From a virus, in the IMG/VR virus record IMGVR_UViG_3300034095_001158, positions 1 to 37,322 of that record: a stretch of 37,322 nucleotides of DNA; one strand, written 5' to 3'. The notes under the pieces are model-generated. The model saw nothing but the letters and a program-made list of their open reading frames with translations, ran no database searches and was not told the DNA's origin. The position numbers and the translations under genes were made by a program. Numbering within the stretch: position 1 is the stretch's first letter; the number at the start of each line of letters is the position of its first letter. Shown piece by piece: positions 23,553-36,400 of the stretch.

Positions 23553-24002
23553 ATGGTTGCATATAAAGGCTTTTCTACAATTAACGCCAACACCCCGAAG
23601 TCTACTAATCTTCAAACCGGTCCTGCTGGTGGCACAGGTTCACCGGTGACGCCCTACAATGTAGGTAATAAATTTGGATTAGTTGATGGAGCATTGGTTA
23701 TACAAGATTTGATCAATGCATTAAACATTCGCCAAGGGGAGAAGGTGGGAAATCCTAGCTATGGGACCACACTATGGAGCTTTGTATTCGAACCAAACAC
23801 AGCAGATGTGCAATTTCAATTGGAAAATGAAATACGCAGAGTTGCAGGGCAAGATCCCCGTCTTATATTAAATACCGTTAGAGCATTCCCACAAGAAAAT
23901 GGCATATTGCTGGAAGTTGAAATGGCGGTATCACCATTCAATCAAGCTAATTTATTAAGTGTTTTCTTTAACAGTGCTACTAATATAGCAGTTTTACAGT
24001 AA
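23553..24002 (+). CDS. 25: Baseplate wedge protein gp25 (lysozyme-like sheath initiator)
   Basis: A 149-residue gp25-type protein. Family features: KFGLVDGALVIQDLINALNI, RQGEKVGNPSYGTTLWSFVF, then the EN-I-R segment (FQLENEIRRVAGQDPRLILN) and a strand-rich end. gp25 proteins cap the wedges and start sheath polymerisation through a sheath-like handshake; the family is shared with type VI secretion (TssE) and contractile injection systems. The ATG at 23553 is chosen because the reading upstream (to 23481) overlaps the previous gene and is Asn/His/Gln-rich junk. Confidence 0.92.
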   Translation: MVAYKGFSTINANTPKSTNLQTGPAGGTGSPVTPYNVGNKFGLVDGALVIQDLINALNIRQGEKVGNPSYGTTLWSFVFEPNTADVQFQLENEIRRVAGQDPRLILNTVRAFPQENGILLEVEMAVSPFNQANLLSVFFNSATNIAVLQ

Positions 24003-24029
24003 ATCTAAAAACCCCAGGTTATTAGGTAT

Positions 24030-24037
24030 GATAAATA
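24030..24037 (+). promoter_or_regulatory. Late-promoter-like octamer before gp6
   Basis: GATAAATA in the 52-base gap between gp25 and gp6, about 17 bases upstream of the ATG at 24055, with AAGAGAA between as ribosome site. The spacing gives a short but normal leader, making it one of the more credible late promoters here. Confidence 0.5.
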
Positions 24038-24054
24038 CTTAAAAGAGAATAACT

Positions 24055-27000
24055 ATGGCAACCTCATCAAGACAAAGTTCCCTATTCGGAGTAAATGACT
24101 GGAAGGCCATTTACCAAACCTTCAATCAAGCCGATTTTCGTAGCTTTGACTATGAAACTTTGCGTAAAAGTTTCATAGATTATCTGCGTCTGTATTATCC
24201 TGAAACCTTCAATGACTACATTGAAAGTTCAGAATTTATTGCCTTACTTGATGTTATGGCGTTCATGGGACAAGGCCTTGCTTTTCGTAATGACTTAAAT
24301 GCTCGTGAAAATTTCATTGATACTGCTGAACGCAGAGATAGTGTTATCAAGTTAGCAAACTTAGTTAGTTATACACCTAAAAGAAATTTAGAAGCACAAG
24401 GTTATTTAAAGGTAACAAGTGTTCGCACTACTCAAAATATCACAGATTTAAATGGATTTAATCTAGGTAATGTTCCTGTATTATGGAACGATCCTGCTAA
24501 CCCAAATTGGTTAGAACAATATAATACCATCATCAATGCAACTTTAATCAATACGCAACGAGTTGGATTACCAGCCAACACAGCACAAATTCTTGGGATA
24601 AAAACTGACGAATATACATTACAGATTCCCACAGGTACATTACCAGTAGTACCGTTTAGTAATTTAGTTAATGGTTTAAATATGAATTTTGAATTGTGCA
24701 GTGTAAGTACAGTTGGAACAGATTATGTTTATGAAATTCCTCCTGCACCGACTAATAGATTCAATATGCTTTATCGCAATGATAAATTGGGATACGGTAG
24801 TCCAAACACAGGGTTCTTCTTTTACTTTAAACAAGGTTCATTGACAAATTTTGACTTCACTCTACAAAATCAAATCTCAAATCAAGTAATTGACATTGGA
24901 GATATTCAAGGGGTTAATAACACTGATACTTGGTTGTATCAGATTAGTCAAGTGAACGGGACCTTTGGATTATGGAAAGACGTAGATAATATCTATGCTG
25001 ATGCATACTTGCAAACTGAGAATTCTGTTAAACAAATTTATTCGGTTAACAGTAGATTTAATGACCAAGTTAGTTATATATTTGGCGACGGGGTATTCAG
25101 TCAAATACCAGTGGGTACTTTCAGAGCATATGTTCGTGCGGGCAATGCATTAACTTATACTATTCAACCCACTGATATGCAAGGGTTTTCAGTGTCAATT
25201 AATTATGTAAGTAGAATTGGCAGAGTTGAAACATTAACCTTAGGGTTGTCATTGCAAATACCGGTGTCAAATGCACAGGTTCGTGAGTCATTGGCAAATA
25301 TTAAACAACGGGCGCCAAGTCGTTACTATACACAGAATCGTATGGTTAACGGTGAAGATTATAACAATTTTCCGTATACATTGTATAGTTCAATAATCAA
25401 ATCAAAGGCTATCAATCGCAGTAGCGTTGGTGTAAGCAAAAATCTAGATTTACTTGATCCATCCGGAAAGTACTCTAGCACAAACAGTTATGCAAATGAT
25501 GGCGGCACTTGGTTAGACAACACCAATGGGTATGCAACACTAAACATAACCAGTACCGGTGATATTATTACGTTCTTAACTGGAACATTAGCTGCTATCT
25601 TGGCTGATAATAGATCGTCACAATACTATACTCAAAACTATACCAGATACAGCATCAATACGGCATCTGGTGATGGTACATTATATTGGAACACTAGTAC
25701 AGTAGATGCCAACAGTTTATCAGGATATTTTTACAATATTACTAACGGAGCAGATACTCCCGTCCCTGTAGGAACATATTCTTCACAAAATGCAAAGTAT
25801 ATTACTTCAGGTGCACTAATTAAATTTATAGCGCCGGCTGGTTATTATTTTGATAGCAACAACCGATTGGTAAGTGGAGTAGCTGGACCGTCAAACACTA
25901 CATATATTTGGACTACTGTATTAAATGTAATTGGTGACGGATTCAATAATGGCTTAGGTCAATTTGTAAATGGTTCAGGACCTATAACTTTAAATAGTTA
26001 TGTTCCCAACGGTGCAATCTTAACAGTAGTACTACCCTCATTCAGCAACTCATTGCCTAATAGCGTTATACAAGAATGTATTGTTAGACTAGATTTACAA
26101 CAAAACTTTTCATTAGTCTTTAATAATTCGTTGACCATTAATCAAAATCGTTGGAATATTGATATTTACAATGCATCTAACTATTTTGTAAACTTTGAGA
26201 GTGTTGGATATAATAGATACACTGTAACTTATCGTTCACTGGCATATTACTTTGGTAGTGTTGCAGATACTAGGTTTATATATGATGCAGGTAAATTAGT
26301 ATATGATCCGTTATCCGGAATCATACTTCAAGATTTTGTTAAAGTATTGGTTACTAATACACAACCTAATAGTAATTACGCATTGAGTAACCCTGTTACC
26401 ACTAGTATTATTGGCCAAACTGTTGAAAGTGACGGGTATATAAATGATTTTGAAGTTGAAGTTGCTAGTATTGATGTTAATAATAGAAGCATAATACAGA
26501 ATCCCGATTTCTTCAATGAAATCACCGGGTATGTTACCGGTAGCACAAACATTGGAGTATATGCATTCTTTGAAACAATACAAGATGCTATTAATTTAAC
26601 TCGTCTAGATTTGATAGCTTCCTCTATAGTGGCATATCAATATTCAACCTCAACACAAATTGAAATTGTAAAATATGAATATCCAGTTGGTCAATTATTC
26701 TATGCATTTTCTGAAAATGTGTTCTATATAACTGTGCAAGACCCAATAATAACAACCCCGTATTTTATACTAGTTGTTCAACCTCAGTATAGCATGAAGC
26801 CTGGGCGTCAAGGGTTGCAATTCCAATATCGTCATAATAGTAACAATACTACACGCATTGATCCTGCTACAACAAACATAATTGATTTGTATGTAGTTAC
26901 ACAAGCATACTATACTGCATATCAAAATTGGATTCAAGATATTACAAACACTGTTCCCGTGCCATTGAAACCTACGATCAACCAATTAAGCACTGAGTAT

Positions 27001-27429
27001 AGTCAGATACAAAATTATAAAATGTTAACAGATAGTGCTATATTAAACAGCGTGGTGTTTAAGCCATTGTTTGGGCCTAAGGCAGCATCTGCACTAAGAG
27101 CAACAATAAAAGTTATTAAAAATTCTAATACCAATGCCAGTGATAGTGAAATTCGTAGTGCTGTATTAACACAAATGAATAATTATTTCAACATTAACAA
27201 TTGGAACTTTGGTGACACTTTTTACTTCAGTGAATTAAGTGCCTATATCCACACTAACATAGGTGACTTAGTAAGTTCTTGTGTATTGGTACCCAACGAC
27301 CCTACCCTACATTTTGGAGATTTATATGAAATTAAATGTTTACCTTACGAGATATTCGTTAACGCAGCTACATCAAACGATGTACTTGTGATAGCAGCAC
27401 TTACCCCCGCCCAATTGCAGATGGCATAA
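24055..27429 (+). CDS. 6: Baseplate wedge protein gp6
   Basis: A 1,124-residue gp6-type wedge protein. The N-terminal segment is diagnostic: DWKAIYQTFNQADFRSFDYE, LRKSFIDYLRLYYPETFNDY, IESSEFIALLDVMAFMGQGL, then AFRNDLNARENFIDTAERRD and a LANLVSYTPKR motif. In T4, gp6 dimers form the ring that holds the wedges together and changes shape on contraction. T4 gp6 has 660 residues; the enlargement lies in a central beta-rich region (about 420-800) that may be inserted domains displayed on the baseplate edge. The C-terminus (AYIHTNIGDLVSSCVLVPND) resembles the baseplate J-like end. It is followed after 23 bases by the giant gene. Confidence 0.9.
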   Translation: MATSSRQSSLFGVNDWKAIYQTFNQADFRSFDYETLRKSFIDYLRLYYPETFNDYIESSEFIALLDVMAFMGQGLAFRNDLNARENFIDTAERRDSVIKLANLVSYTPKRNLEAQGYLKVTSVRTTQNITDLNGFNLGNVPVLWNDPANPNWLEQYNTIINATLINTQRVGLPANTAQILGIKTDEYTLQIPTGTLPVVPFSNLVNGLNMNFELCSVSTVGTDYVYEIPPAPTNRFNMLYRNDKLGYGSPNTGFFFYFKQGSLTNFDFTLQNQISNQVIDIGDIQGVNNTDTWLYQISQVNGTFGLWKDVDNIYADAYLQTENSVKQIYSVNSRFNDQVSYIFGDGVFSQIPVGTFRAYVRAGNALTYTIQPTDMQGFSVSINYVSRIGRVETLTLGLSLQIPVSNAQVRESLANIKQRAPSRYYTQNRMVNGEDYNNFPYTLYSSIIKSKAINRSSVGVSKNLDLLDPSGKYSSTNSYANDGGTWLDNTNGYATLNITSTGDIITFLTGTLAAILADNRSSQYYTQNYTRYSINTASGDGTLYWNTSTVDANSLSGYFYNITNGADTPVPVGTYSSQNAKYITSGALIKFIAPAGYYFDSNNRLVSGVAGPSNTTYIWTTVLNVIGDGFNNGLGQFVNGSGPITLNSYVPNGAILTVVLPSFSNSLPNSVIQECIVRLDLQQNFSLVFNNSLTINQNRWNIDIYNASNYFVNFESVGYNRYTVTYRSLAYYFGSVADTRFIYDAGKLVYDPLSGIILQDFVKVLVTNTQPNSNYALSNPVTTSIIGQTVESDGYINDFEVEVASIDVNNRSIIQNPDFFNEITGYVTGSTNIGVYAFFETIQDAINLTRLDLIASSIVAYQYSTSTQIEIVKYEYPVGQLFYAFSENVFYITVQDPIITTPYFILVVQPQYSMKPGRQGLQFQYRHNSNNTTRIDPATTNIIDLYVVTQAYYTAYQNWIQDITNTVPVPLKPTINQLSTEYSQIQNYKMLTDSAILNSVVFKPLFGPKAASALRATIKVIKNSNTNASDSEIRSAVLTQMNNYFNINNWNFGDTFYFSELSAYIHTNIGDLVSSCVLVPNDPTLHFGDLYEIKCLPYEIFVNAATSNDVLVIAALTPAQLQMA

Positions 27430-27452
27430 GTATAGTATAGAGATTAATAAAC

Positions 27453-30400
27453 ATGGCAACAAGAATTAGGACATTAGATTTTCTTCCAGAGATATTTAAA
27501 ACCACGACCAATGCACAATTTTTAGCAGCAACGCTAGATCAATTGGTTGCACAACCCAATACTAAAAAGATTCAGGGTTATATTGGTAGTAAATTTGGAT
27601 ATGGTATTAATGCCAAAGATCGTTATGTAACCGAACCCACTAAAACAAGAACTGATTATCAATTGGATCCGGGTGTTATTTTCTTAAAAGAAAATAATTC
27701 AACTGCGAAAGATTTCATTAGCTATCCTGGCATCATAGATGCATTGACGTTAGAAGGTGGATTAACTGCCGATAATAACAGATTGTTCAACAATCAATTT
27801 TATTCATGGGATTCATTTACTAATTTAGATACAATCATTAACTTTAATCAATACTACTGGTTGCCAGAAGGTCCAGAACGTGTGGTTGTAGAGTCTAATA
27901 TTGTTTACAGTTCAGCAAACTTTGTTATTCAACCTGAAGCAAACTCTTATGTAATTTCTTCAGAAACACTTACTAATCCTAGTGCTAACCCAACATTAAC
28001 TCTACTAAGAGGTGGGCAATATACTTTTACAGTAAATCAAAATACTCAGTTTTGGATTCAAGGAGAACCGGGCGTTACTGGATTAAGTCCAACTCAACGT
28101 AATGTACAAACTCGTGATGTATATGGTGTTATAAACAACGGGATAACTAATGGTGAGGTTACATTTAATGTTCCTCAGAAAAACGCACTAGACGACTTCA
28201 TTTTCCCAGGTGATAATACAGTAGGTGTTGTTTCCACATTACCATTTGATCAAGTAAACGGGGCACTAGTAAATGAAATCGGGGGCATTGACGGAGTAAC
28301 TGCATTAGCCGGATTGACCGTCATGTTTTACAATACCGGCGATACAAATGAAGAGGTAACTTCAACTTTCTACACTATAAGTTTATCTGGAGACATTGAC
28401 GATCCACTGATTCAATTGACCGCTACCGCAGCAATTCCTACTAATCAAAAGATAACTGCCACATACGGGTTAGAGTGGACAAACAGAAATTTTTATAGAA
28501 GTTCAATTGGTGTAATTACATTAGAGCCATACAACAGTGCCATACTAGATAAATTGTACTACCAAGATGGTACTATCCCCGGTCGTGTTGGTGTTATCAA
28601 TTTAATTGAAAATAATGTTACAAATCAAATCAATGTAGAAACTGACATTTTAGGTAAGATTAACTATACTTCTACAAATGGTGTTATCTTTACTAATGGA
28701 TTAAAAATTCTTTTTCAGGGTGATATATACCCTGAAAGTTTTAATAATGTAGAATTTTATGTTGAGGGTGTAGGTACAGCAATTGAATTAATACCTGTAT
28801 CTACCCTTGTTTCACCTGGGTTATTCTCGTCAGCGGCATATATTCCATTTGATACTACCCCATTTGACATAGGTAATTATGATTCAAGTTTGTATATTCC
28901 AATAAATCCTGATTATATAACTATTGCTAGAAACGCTATCAATAGAAATCCATGGTCAAGAAGCAATCGTTGGTTTCACATTGATGTTATAAATGCAACT
29001 GCGGAATATAATAACACACCGGAATTAGTTACTGAGTATACTCAATTAGGTAATAAAGCAAAACGACCAATCATTGAATTTTATCCTAATCTTAAGTTAT
29101 TCAATAGTGGTGCGGTAGGTAAAAACCCAATTGACTTTATTGATACTAAAACAACTGATGCATTTACTTATGTAGCCGGACAAACTAGTTATTACCCAGA
29201 TACCGCTGGTTATACAACTTCTACAGCAACTATTGCTCCAATAACCGGCGCAATAACAAAGACCGCAACCGCAACTGTACCATTAATAAATCAAGTGGTA
29301 TTGGATAGCACAACTGGAATAAATGTTAATGACACTATAACTTTTACTGGCACTGCTTTCGGTGGATTAAGCACTGACCCTACAAATAATGCTAACAGAT
29401 ATTATATTCTTGAAATTGTAAATTCTACTAATGTTGTAATATCAGCAACTAAACAAGGAACCTCTGTAATAGTAACTACGGGCGCAGGAACAATGTCAGC
29501 GGCAGTTTACCCATATAGCACTACTATCACAGTACCAAGTACAGATGTATTTGGATTGTTCACAGCAGGGCAGTACATAACTGATTCCACTGGTCTACTA
29601 CCTTCAATTACTTTTGTATCTACGGTTAGTATTGTAGGTTCTAATACTGTTATTACTGTATCTTGGTATAATCAATCAATTGTAGCAGGTACATCAGTTG
29701 CTTCAGTGGTAACTGCTGACACGCCATTGGATAATTATGCATTGTTTGACGGATCAAGAATAGTATTTGCAGTTGATAGTGACAGTAATGTTAGAAATAA
29801 AATATACGTTTCACGCTTTTCTACAATAAACCCAGGTAGTATCCCGGTAATTACGCTTACAGAATCCACTGATGGTTTAGTTTTACCAGATGAGCAAACC
29901 GCAGTTTATAGAGGATATAATTACAGGGGTAAAGATTTCTTCTTTGATGGTATTGACTGGATAGAAGGCCAACAAAAATCTCAATTAAATCAACCACCTA
30001 AATTTGATATATATGATGGCAATGGTATAAGTTTTGGTGACCATGCAGTTTATGTTGGAACATCATTTTCAGGTTGCACATTGTTTTCATATGGCATAGG
30101 ATCAGGATCAAATGATACAGTACTGGGTTTTCCGTTAAGCTATAGTTCGGTTAATAATGTAGGTGACATAAGTTTTGATGTTACGTTAAATTCTGACACC
30201 TTCACATATGTTCAAGGTATGAATTCAATTATAGAGTACGTAAACAAGGGTTACGTTTATAACTACTCAATAACACCCGGTATTGAACCTGTAATTGTTA
30301 GGCAGTTAGGATGGCAAACTGCGGTGTCGCCTAGTGTGCAATATCAAATTTTTGAATTTGATTACGATGTATTAACAAATACAACTAATACTTTCACATG

Positions 30401-33400
30401 TGATATAGCACCTATTCTTACTACACCCACTCAGTGGCCACTGATTCAAGTTTATATTAACAATATCTATGTACCAAACACAGAATGGCAGGTTCTTGGT
30501 CCGGTGTCTGACACATCAACAACTATTAATATTCCGGTTATTCCTACGACAAATACAGTAGTACAAATTTTAATTTTAAGCGATCAAGTAAGCAGCACTG
30601 CTTACTTTCAAACACCCATTAACTTAAACAACAATCCATTTAATACATCTGTTACAACTGCTAACATAGGTGACATTCGCGGACAGTATCAAAGTATTTT
30701 CTTTAACAATCCAAACACAACGGGTATTGTTTTTGGATCAAACAACTATCGTGATTTGGGTAATTTAGTTCCGTGGGGCAATAGAATTATACAGAATAGT
30801 GCCTCACTGGTGTTACCTGGAACTTTCTTAAGAAATCAAGATCATAATTTGTTCAACTCATTGTTGTACAATAGCAGACAATATATTACATTTAAGACAT
30901 TATTAGTAGATACTGTTAATAATTCAGATTATTCCAGATTACTGACCCCATCACAAATGTTAGATGATGCATTGGGGCAGATTAATGCTCCGCGTGTAGA
31001 ATCTCAATCGTTTTTCTGGAGTGATATGTTGCCTTCAAAGGCTCCCTACATCACAAATACATATAATTTTGTAAATTCATTAGATATAAGTGTTTATCCT
31101 CTGAGCCATATCTATAATTTTGCTTCTGCAAATTACAACGGTATACTGGTATATTTGACTCGGGACAATGTACAAACACAATTGATTAGGGGAATTGAAT
31201 ACACTGTTAGTACTGATAGTCCTTCTTTAACAATTACACTATCATTAGAACCAAATGATCAAATTACTGTTAAAGAATTTAATCAAACATATGGAAGTTA
31301 TGTTCCAAATACCCCAACTAAGCTGGGCTTGTATCCTGCAACTATTCCTAGTGTTACCCTAGATACCGCTTATAGTCCTGCAACATATTTCATTGTGGGA
31401 CACGACGGATCATTCAATAAACTGTATGGTAGTTATGATGCAACTACAAGTACATTGGTTGATTTCAGAGACCAAGTACTACTTGAATATGAAATTCGGG
31501 TATACAACAACTTGAAATTAAGTGAAACGGTGCCTGCAGGTTCATATCAAAGTGTAATTATTCCTGGATTCTTTAGAACCACTGATTATTCAACTGATGA
31601 GTTCTTGCAAATTTATAGTGAATTGTTTTTAAATTGGGTTGGTCAAAACAGAATTGATTATAAAACACAATTCTATAATACAAATAATCAGTTTACTTAC
31701 AACTACAGAGACAGCGGCAACAAACTAAACAATCAACCAATTGAACAAGGTAATTTCAGAGGAGCATACTTATTCTTCTATGACACCAGCACACCGAACG
31801 AAACTCCTTGGCAGATGTTAGGTTTGGCAAATCAGCCAACCTGGTGGACTAGTCGGTATGGTCCTGCACCGTATACCAGTGATAACTTGGTTTTATGGGG
31901 CGACTTAGAAACAGGTACTGTTTGGAATGACGGAACACCGTTTATTAAACCTAGCTATGCCCGTCCCAATTTATCAAAGATAATACCAGTAGATAGTAAT
32001 GGTGATTTATTATCACCGTTTGATTCATTAGTTAGTAATTATGATCAATATCTATTCCAGCGTGATTGGATAGTAGGTGATGTTGGCCCGGCAGAATTCA
32101 GCTATCGTAGAAGCAGCACTTGGCCCTTCGACTTGATGCACATTCTTGCTGTAACCAAACCAACAGAATTCTTCAACTTGGGGGTTGATGTTGATGCTTA
32201 CAAATATAATGTTGAATTTAATCAATATCTAGTAAATGATAGAAGTCATTTGGTAATAAGTGACATTCCAATATACGGAACAGGTACACCTGCAACTAGT
32301 TATATCAACTGGATTGTTGACTATGAAAAACAAGTTGGTGTAGATGCAACAACTAATATATCTACTCTGTTGGACAATTTAGATGTTCGTTTAGTATATC
32401 GTGCAGCAGGCTTTAGTGATAAGAACCTGTTAAAGTTCTTTGTTGAAAAGAGTTCAGCAAATAGTAATAACAGTTCATTGTTGATACCCGATGAAAGTTA
32501 TGGATTATTGTTGTATGAAAATCAACCATTTGACAGAATTATCTACAGTGGCGTAGTAATACAAATAACTGAAAATGGTTATAAAGTTTTTGGCAACTCG
32601 CAAACTAATGCATATTTCAAAACTCTTACACCAAAATTTGGCGGCGCCATTCAAACAATTACGGTTGAAACATTAACAGTAAAAGTTACAGATAATTTTA
32701 CTGATACTATACAAGTGATTCCTTATGGAACTGAATTTTATAACACCCAGCAAGTAGCACAGTTTTTAATTAGCTATGGTGAATATCTAATAAGCCAGGG
32801 TGTTGTGTATGAAGAAATTGAAAATGGTATTCCAATTCAATGGCAACAAATGATTGCTGAATTCTTGTATTGGGCGCAAACTGGATGGGATCTTGGTTCT
32901 ATTACAACAATCAATCCCTCAGCTAACTTAATAACTATTAACAAAGAAAGTAGAATTGTTCAGCCATTAACACTAAGTCAAAAAAACTTCTTGTTGAATC
33001 AAGATTTATATCCAATTTCAACAAGCAATTTAAATATTACCCGTGAGGGAACTGCATTTGCAGCTAAAACATTAAACGTAGGTGATGCTATTAGTTATGG
33101 TCAATTCAATATAAGTAATATTGAAAATGGTATAGTTTTTGACAATGTTACCTTGTTCAATGATGTAATTTATAATTTAGTTACCGGGCTAAGACAATAT
33201 CGTATCTCTGTCAATGGTACATTAACTGCTGATTGGGCCGGTAATGTTGATGCAGCTGGATTTATCTTAAATCAAGATAATGTAAAAGAGTGGGATAATA
33301 CACTTAAATATACTGCCGGTGCTATTGTTCAATATAAAAATAAATATTGGTCTGCTCTTAGAATAATACAACCAAGCATATTGTTCAGGGAACTTGATTG

Positions 33401-36400
33401 GAAAGAAACAACTTATGATCAAATTCAAAAGGGATTATTACCTAATAGTCAAACTCGTTCATATGAAAGTACCTTGTATTATGATGTAAATAAAGCTAAT
33501 TTAGAAAATGATGCTGACTTATTATCATTCTCTTTGATTGGATATCGTCCAAGGGATTATCTAGCACTAGTTGATTTGACTGACGTTACTCAAGTTAATG
33601 TTTACAAAAACTTAATTAAAAATAAAGGTACATTAAATGCAGCTAGCGCATTTAAGGGTGCAAATTTACCACAGGGCGGTATTGATTATACCTTATATCA
33701 AAATTGGGCTATCAAGTCCGGTGAATTTGGTGGTATATTAAACAATAATTTTATTGAGTTTAGACTTGATCAACCTGAATTAGTTGGTAATCCTTCTATT
33801 GTAGGTTTAACATCCGGGGTATTTATCGATGGGGTACAACAACAAGTACCACTGTATAGCGTGTTTAACTATGGAAGACCAATAACAACTGTTGATATAT
33901 TACCTACTATTTCAGACTTGCAACTATCATCATTATATCCTACTGCCGGATATGTTAATTTAAATGATGTTAAAATGGCCAGCTATTTTTATTCTGGATT
34001 ACCAACAGCGCAAAACGCTGCCGGGACTACAGTTCCGATCAGTCAGTTTTATGTGCGTGATTATGTTTGGGTAGCAAACTATCTTTCAACATGGCAAGTT
34101 TACACCCCTGCTAGTTTAGGCTCAGTTATTAATGCCAAGAACAATTTAAACAACACTGTAACTATAACATTCAGCCAAGCACACAACTTGACAAGATATG
34201 AATCTTTTGCAATTGTTAATTTTAATGTTGCAATTGATAATTATTACATTGTGGCTGCTGTTGTGGATCCGTTCAATGTGATTATAAACCTGTCATTGAA
34301 CCCACAAATAAAAAATATTAATAGTCAAGGGGTAGGTTTCAGATTACAAAGTCAAAGGGTAGCAACTGCCCCTGACATAGGCACTTTGCCTTTGTTAGAT
34401 AATGAGTTTAATAAATTAAAAGTTTGGGTTGATACCAATAACGATGGTAGCTGGGCTGTATATCGCAAGAGTTTAAATTATCAATATGATAATGAAATTA
34501 TAAATCCAGCGAGTGAAACTTTTGGTAGTGCAGTGGCATATACTTCTAGATTTGGTTACTTATTGGGTGATAGCGAAAATGGTGAAGTCTATCGCTATAA
34601 ATTTGACGCACTCAGTAATTCTTACATATCATACCAAACAATAACACAAACCACTTCGTTTGGTGCAAACATATCGTATGTTAATAACTTGTTTGTTATT
34701 TCTCAACCGACAGGAACACCTACTATTTATGTATATCAATACATAGATACGCAAGCATTGAATACATTAGAATTGTATCAAACCATTGCAGCCCCTGGTG
34801 GAGTAACTACTTGGGGAACTTCAACTGCATTGTCAGGTGATCAAAACTGGCTTTATGTTTCTGACATTGATAACAATAGTGTTTATGCTTATCGTAGAGC
34901 AGCGTATGAAGTGACAGCTGGCAACTTTGTTTCTGCAAACCCCTACACTATTACCAGTGTAGGTACTACTGATTTTACATTAATTGGTGCATCTAGTAAT
35001 ACAGTAGGAACAATATTTGTGGCAAGTGGTGGTGGCACTGGTACAGGTACTGCTACAAATTCTACATATGAATTAGCGCACATTATTGACGGCGATGCAT
35101 TAGGATTAACAAGCGCAGGTGACAACTTTGGTTATTCAATCTCAACCGATTACTACGGTGATACAGTCGTTATTGGAACTCCACAGCAAGATTATGATGT
35201 AAATACACAAAACTACGGGTATACCTATGTATTCTCTAGGACTGTTCAGAATTTTGAATCTCAGTCAGCTAATCAAGCATATGTTCCAGTAGCGATACCG
35301 TTAGCATGGACACCAATTACAGTTACCCAAACTGCAACAGCAACTACCGCGTCAACAGACAGAATTACAGTAAGTAGTAGCACTGGGTTTACAGTCGGTG
35401 ATCCTGTCGTATTCTCGGGCACCATTATATCTGCTGGGGCACTTGCACTAAATGCTGTTTATTATGTATTGACCAAGCCAACATCAACTACATTCACTAT
35501 CTCAACTACACGCAATGGTAGTGCGGTACAACTAGTTGATGATACTGGTAGTATGACAGTAACCGTTCAGACAACTCCGTTGTTTGTCACTGTTAATGGA
35601 ACTTCACTGGAAGATAACTATTATGCTGTGATTGGTTCTACACTAAACATATATAGTGGAGCAACACCTACATTAAATGCAGGTGACATAGTAAATATTA
35701 GTGGTTCTAACTTTGTATTAGCACAAACACTAACTAATGAAGAAACCCCAAGAGTTGGAGTTCAATTTGGGTTAAGTACAGATACTAATACATTTGCAAA
35801 TGAAATATTAGTTGGAGCCCCATTTGAATTAAGTGCAGAGAACTACGAGGGTGCGGTTCATAGATATACTAATGGTGGCGAAAGATATGGTACTATCATT
35901 GGCACCACCGCGTGTAATATAACTACTCCTAGAACCGTTCTATTGAATGGATATAGAGTCGTGCTACCAATCGGCAATGCAACCTCTGCGGTGGCAAATA
36001 TTAACTTGTTAGGGCTTACTAACATACAAGCAAGTGCAGTAAATGATAATTTAGTAATATCACTGATTAATGTTGATTTGGCCATTGCAGGAAACAAACT
36101 GTCATTAACAGTATTAGATTCAGCTACCTTAGGTGAAATGGGTGTTGAACTGTACAAGCAAACACAAAAGGTAACTTCCCCACATGTACAAGGTCGTACT
36201 CAATTTGGAACTGTAGTAAAGTTTGATAAGTCTAATTCTGGTTCATTTATAGCAAGTGCTCCAGTAGGAACTAGATATGCTAGTACAACATTTGACTTCT
36301 TTGACGATGAAATAGATAATGACACTGTATTTGATAACAACGCCACTCAGTGGGTTGACACATTCACCAATGCAGGTGCAGTTTACATGTTTGACTATTT

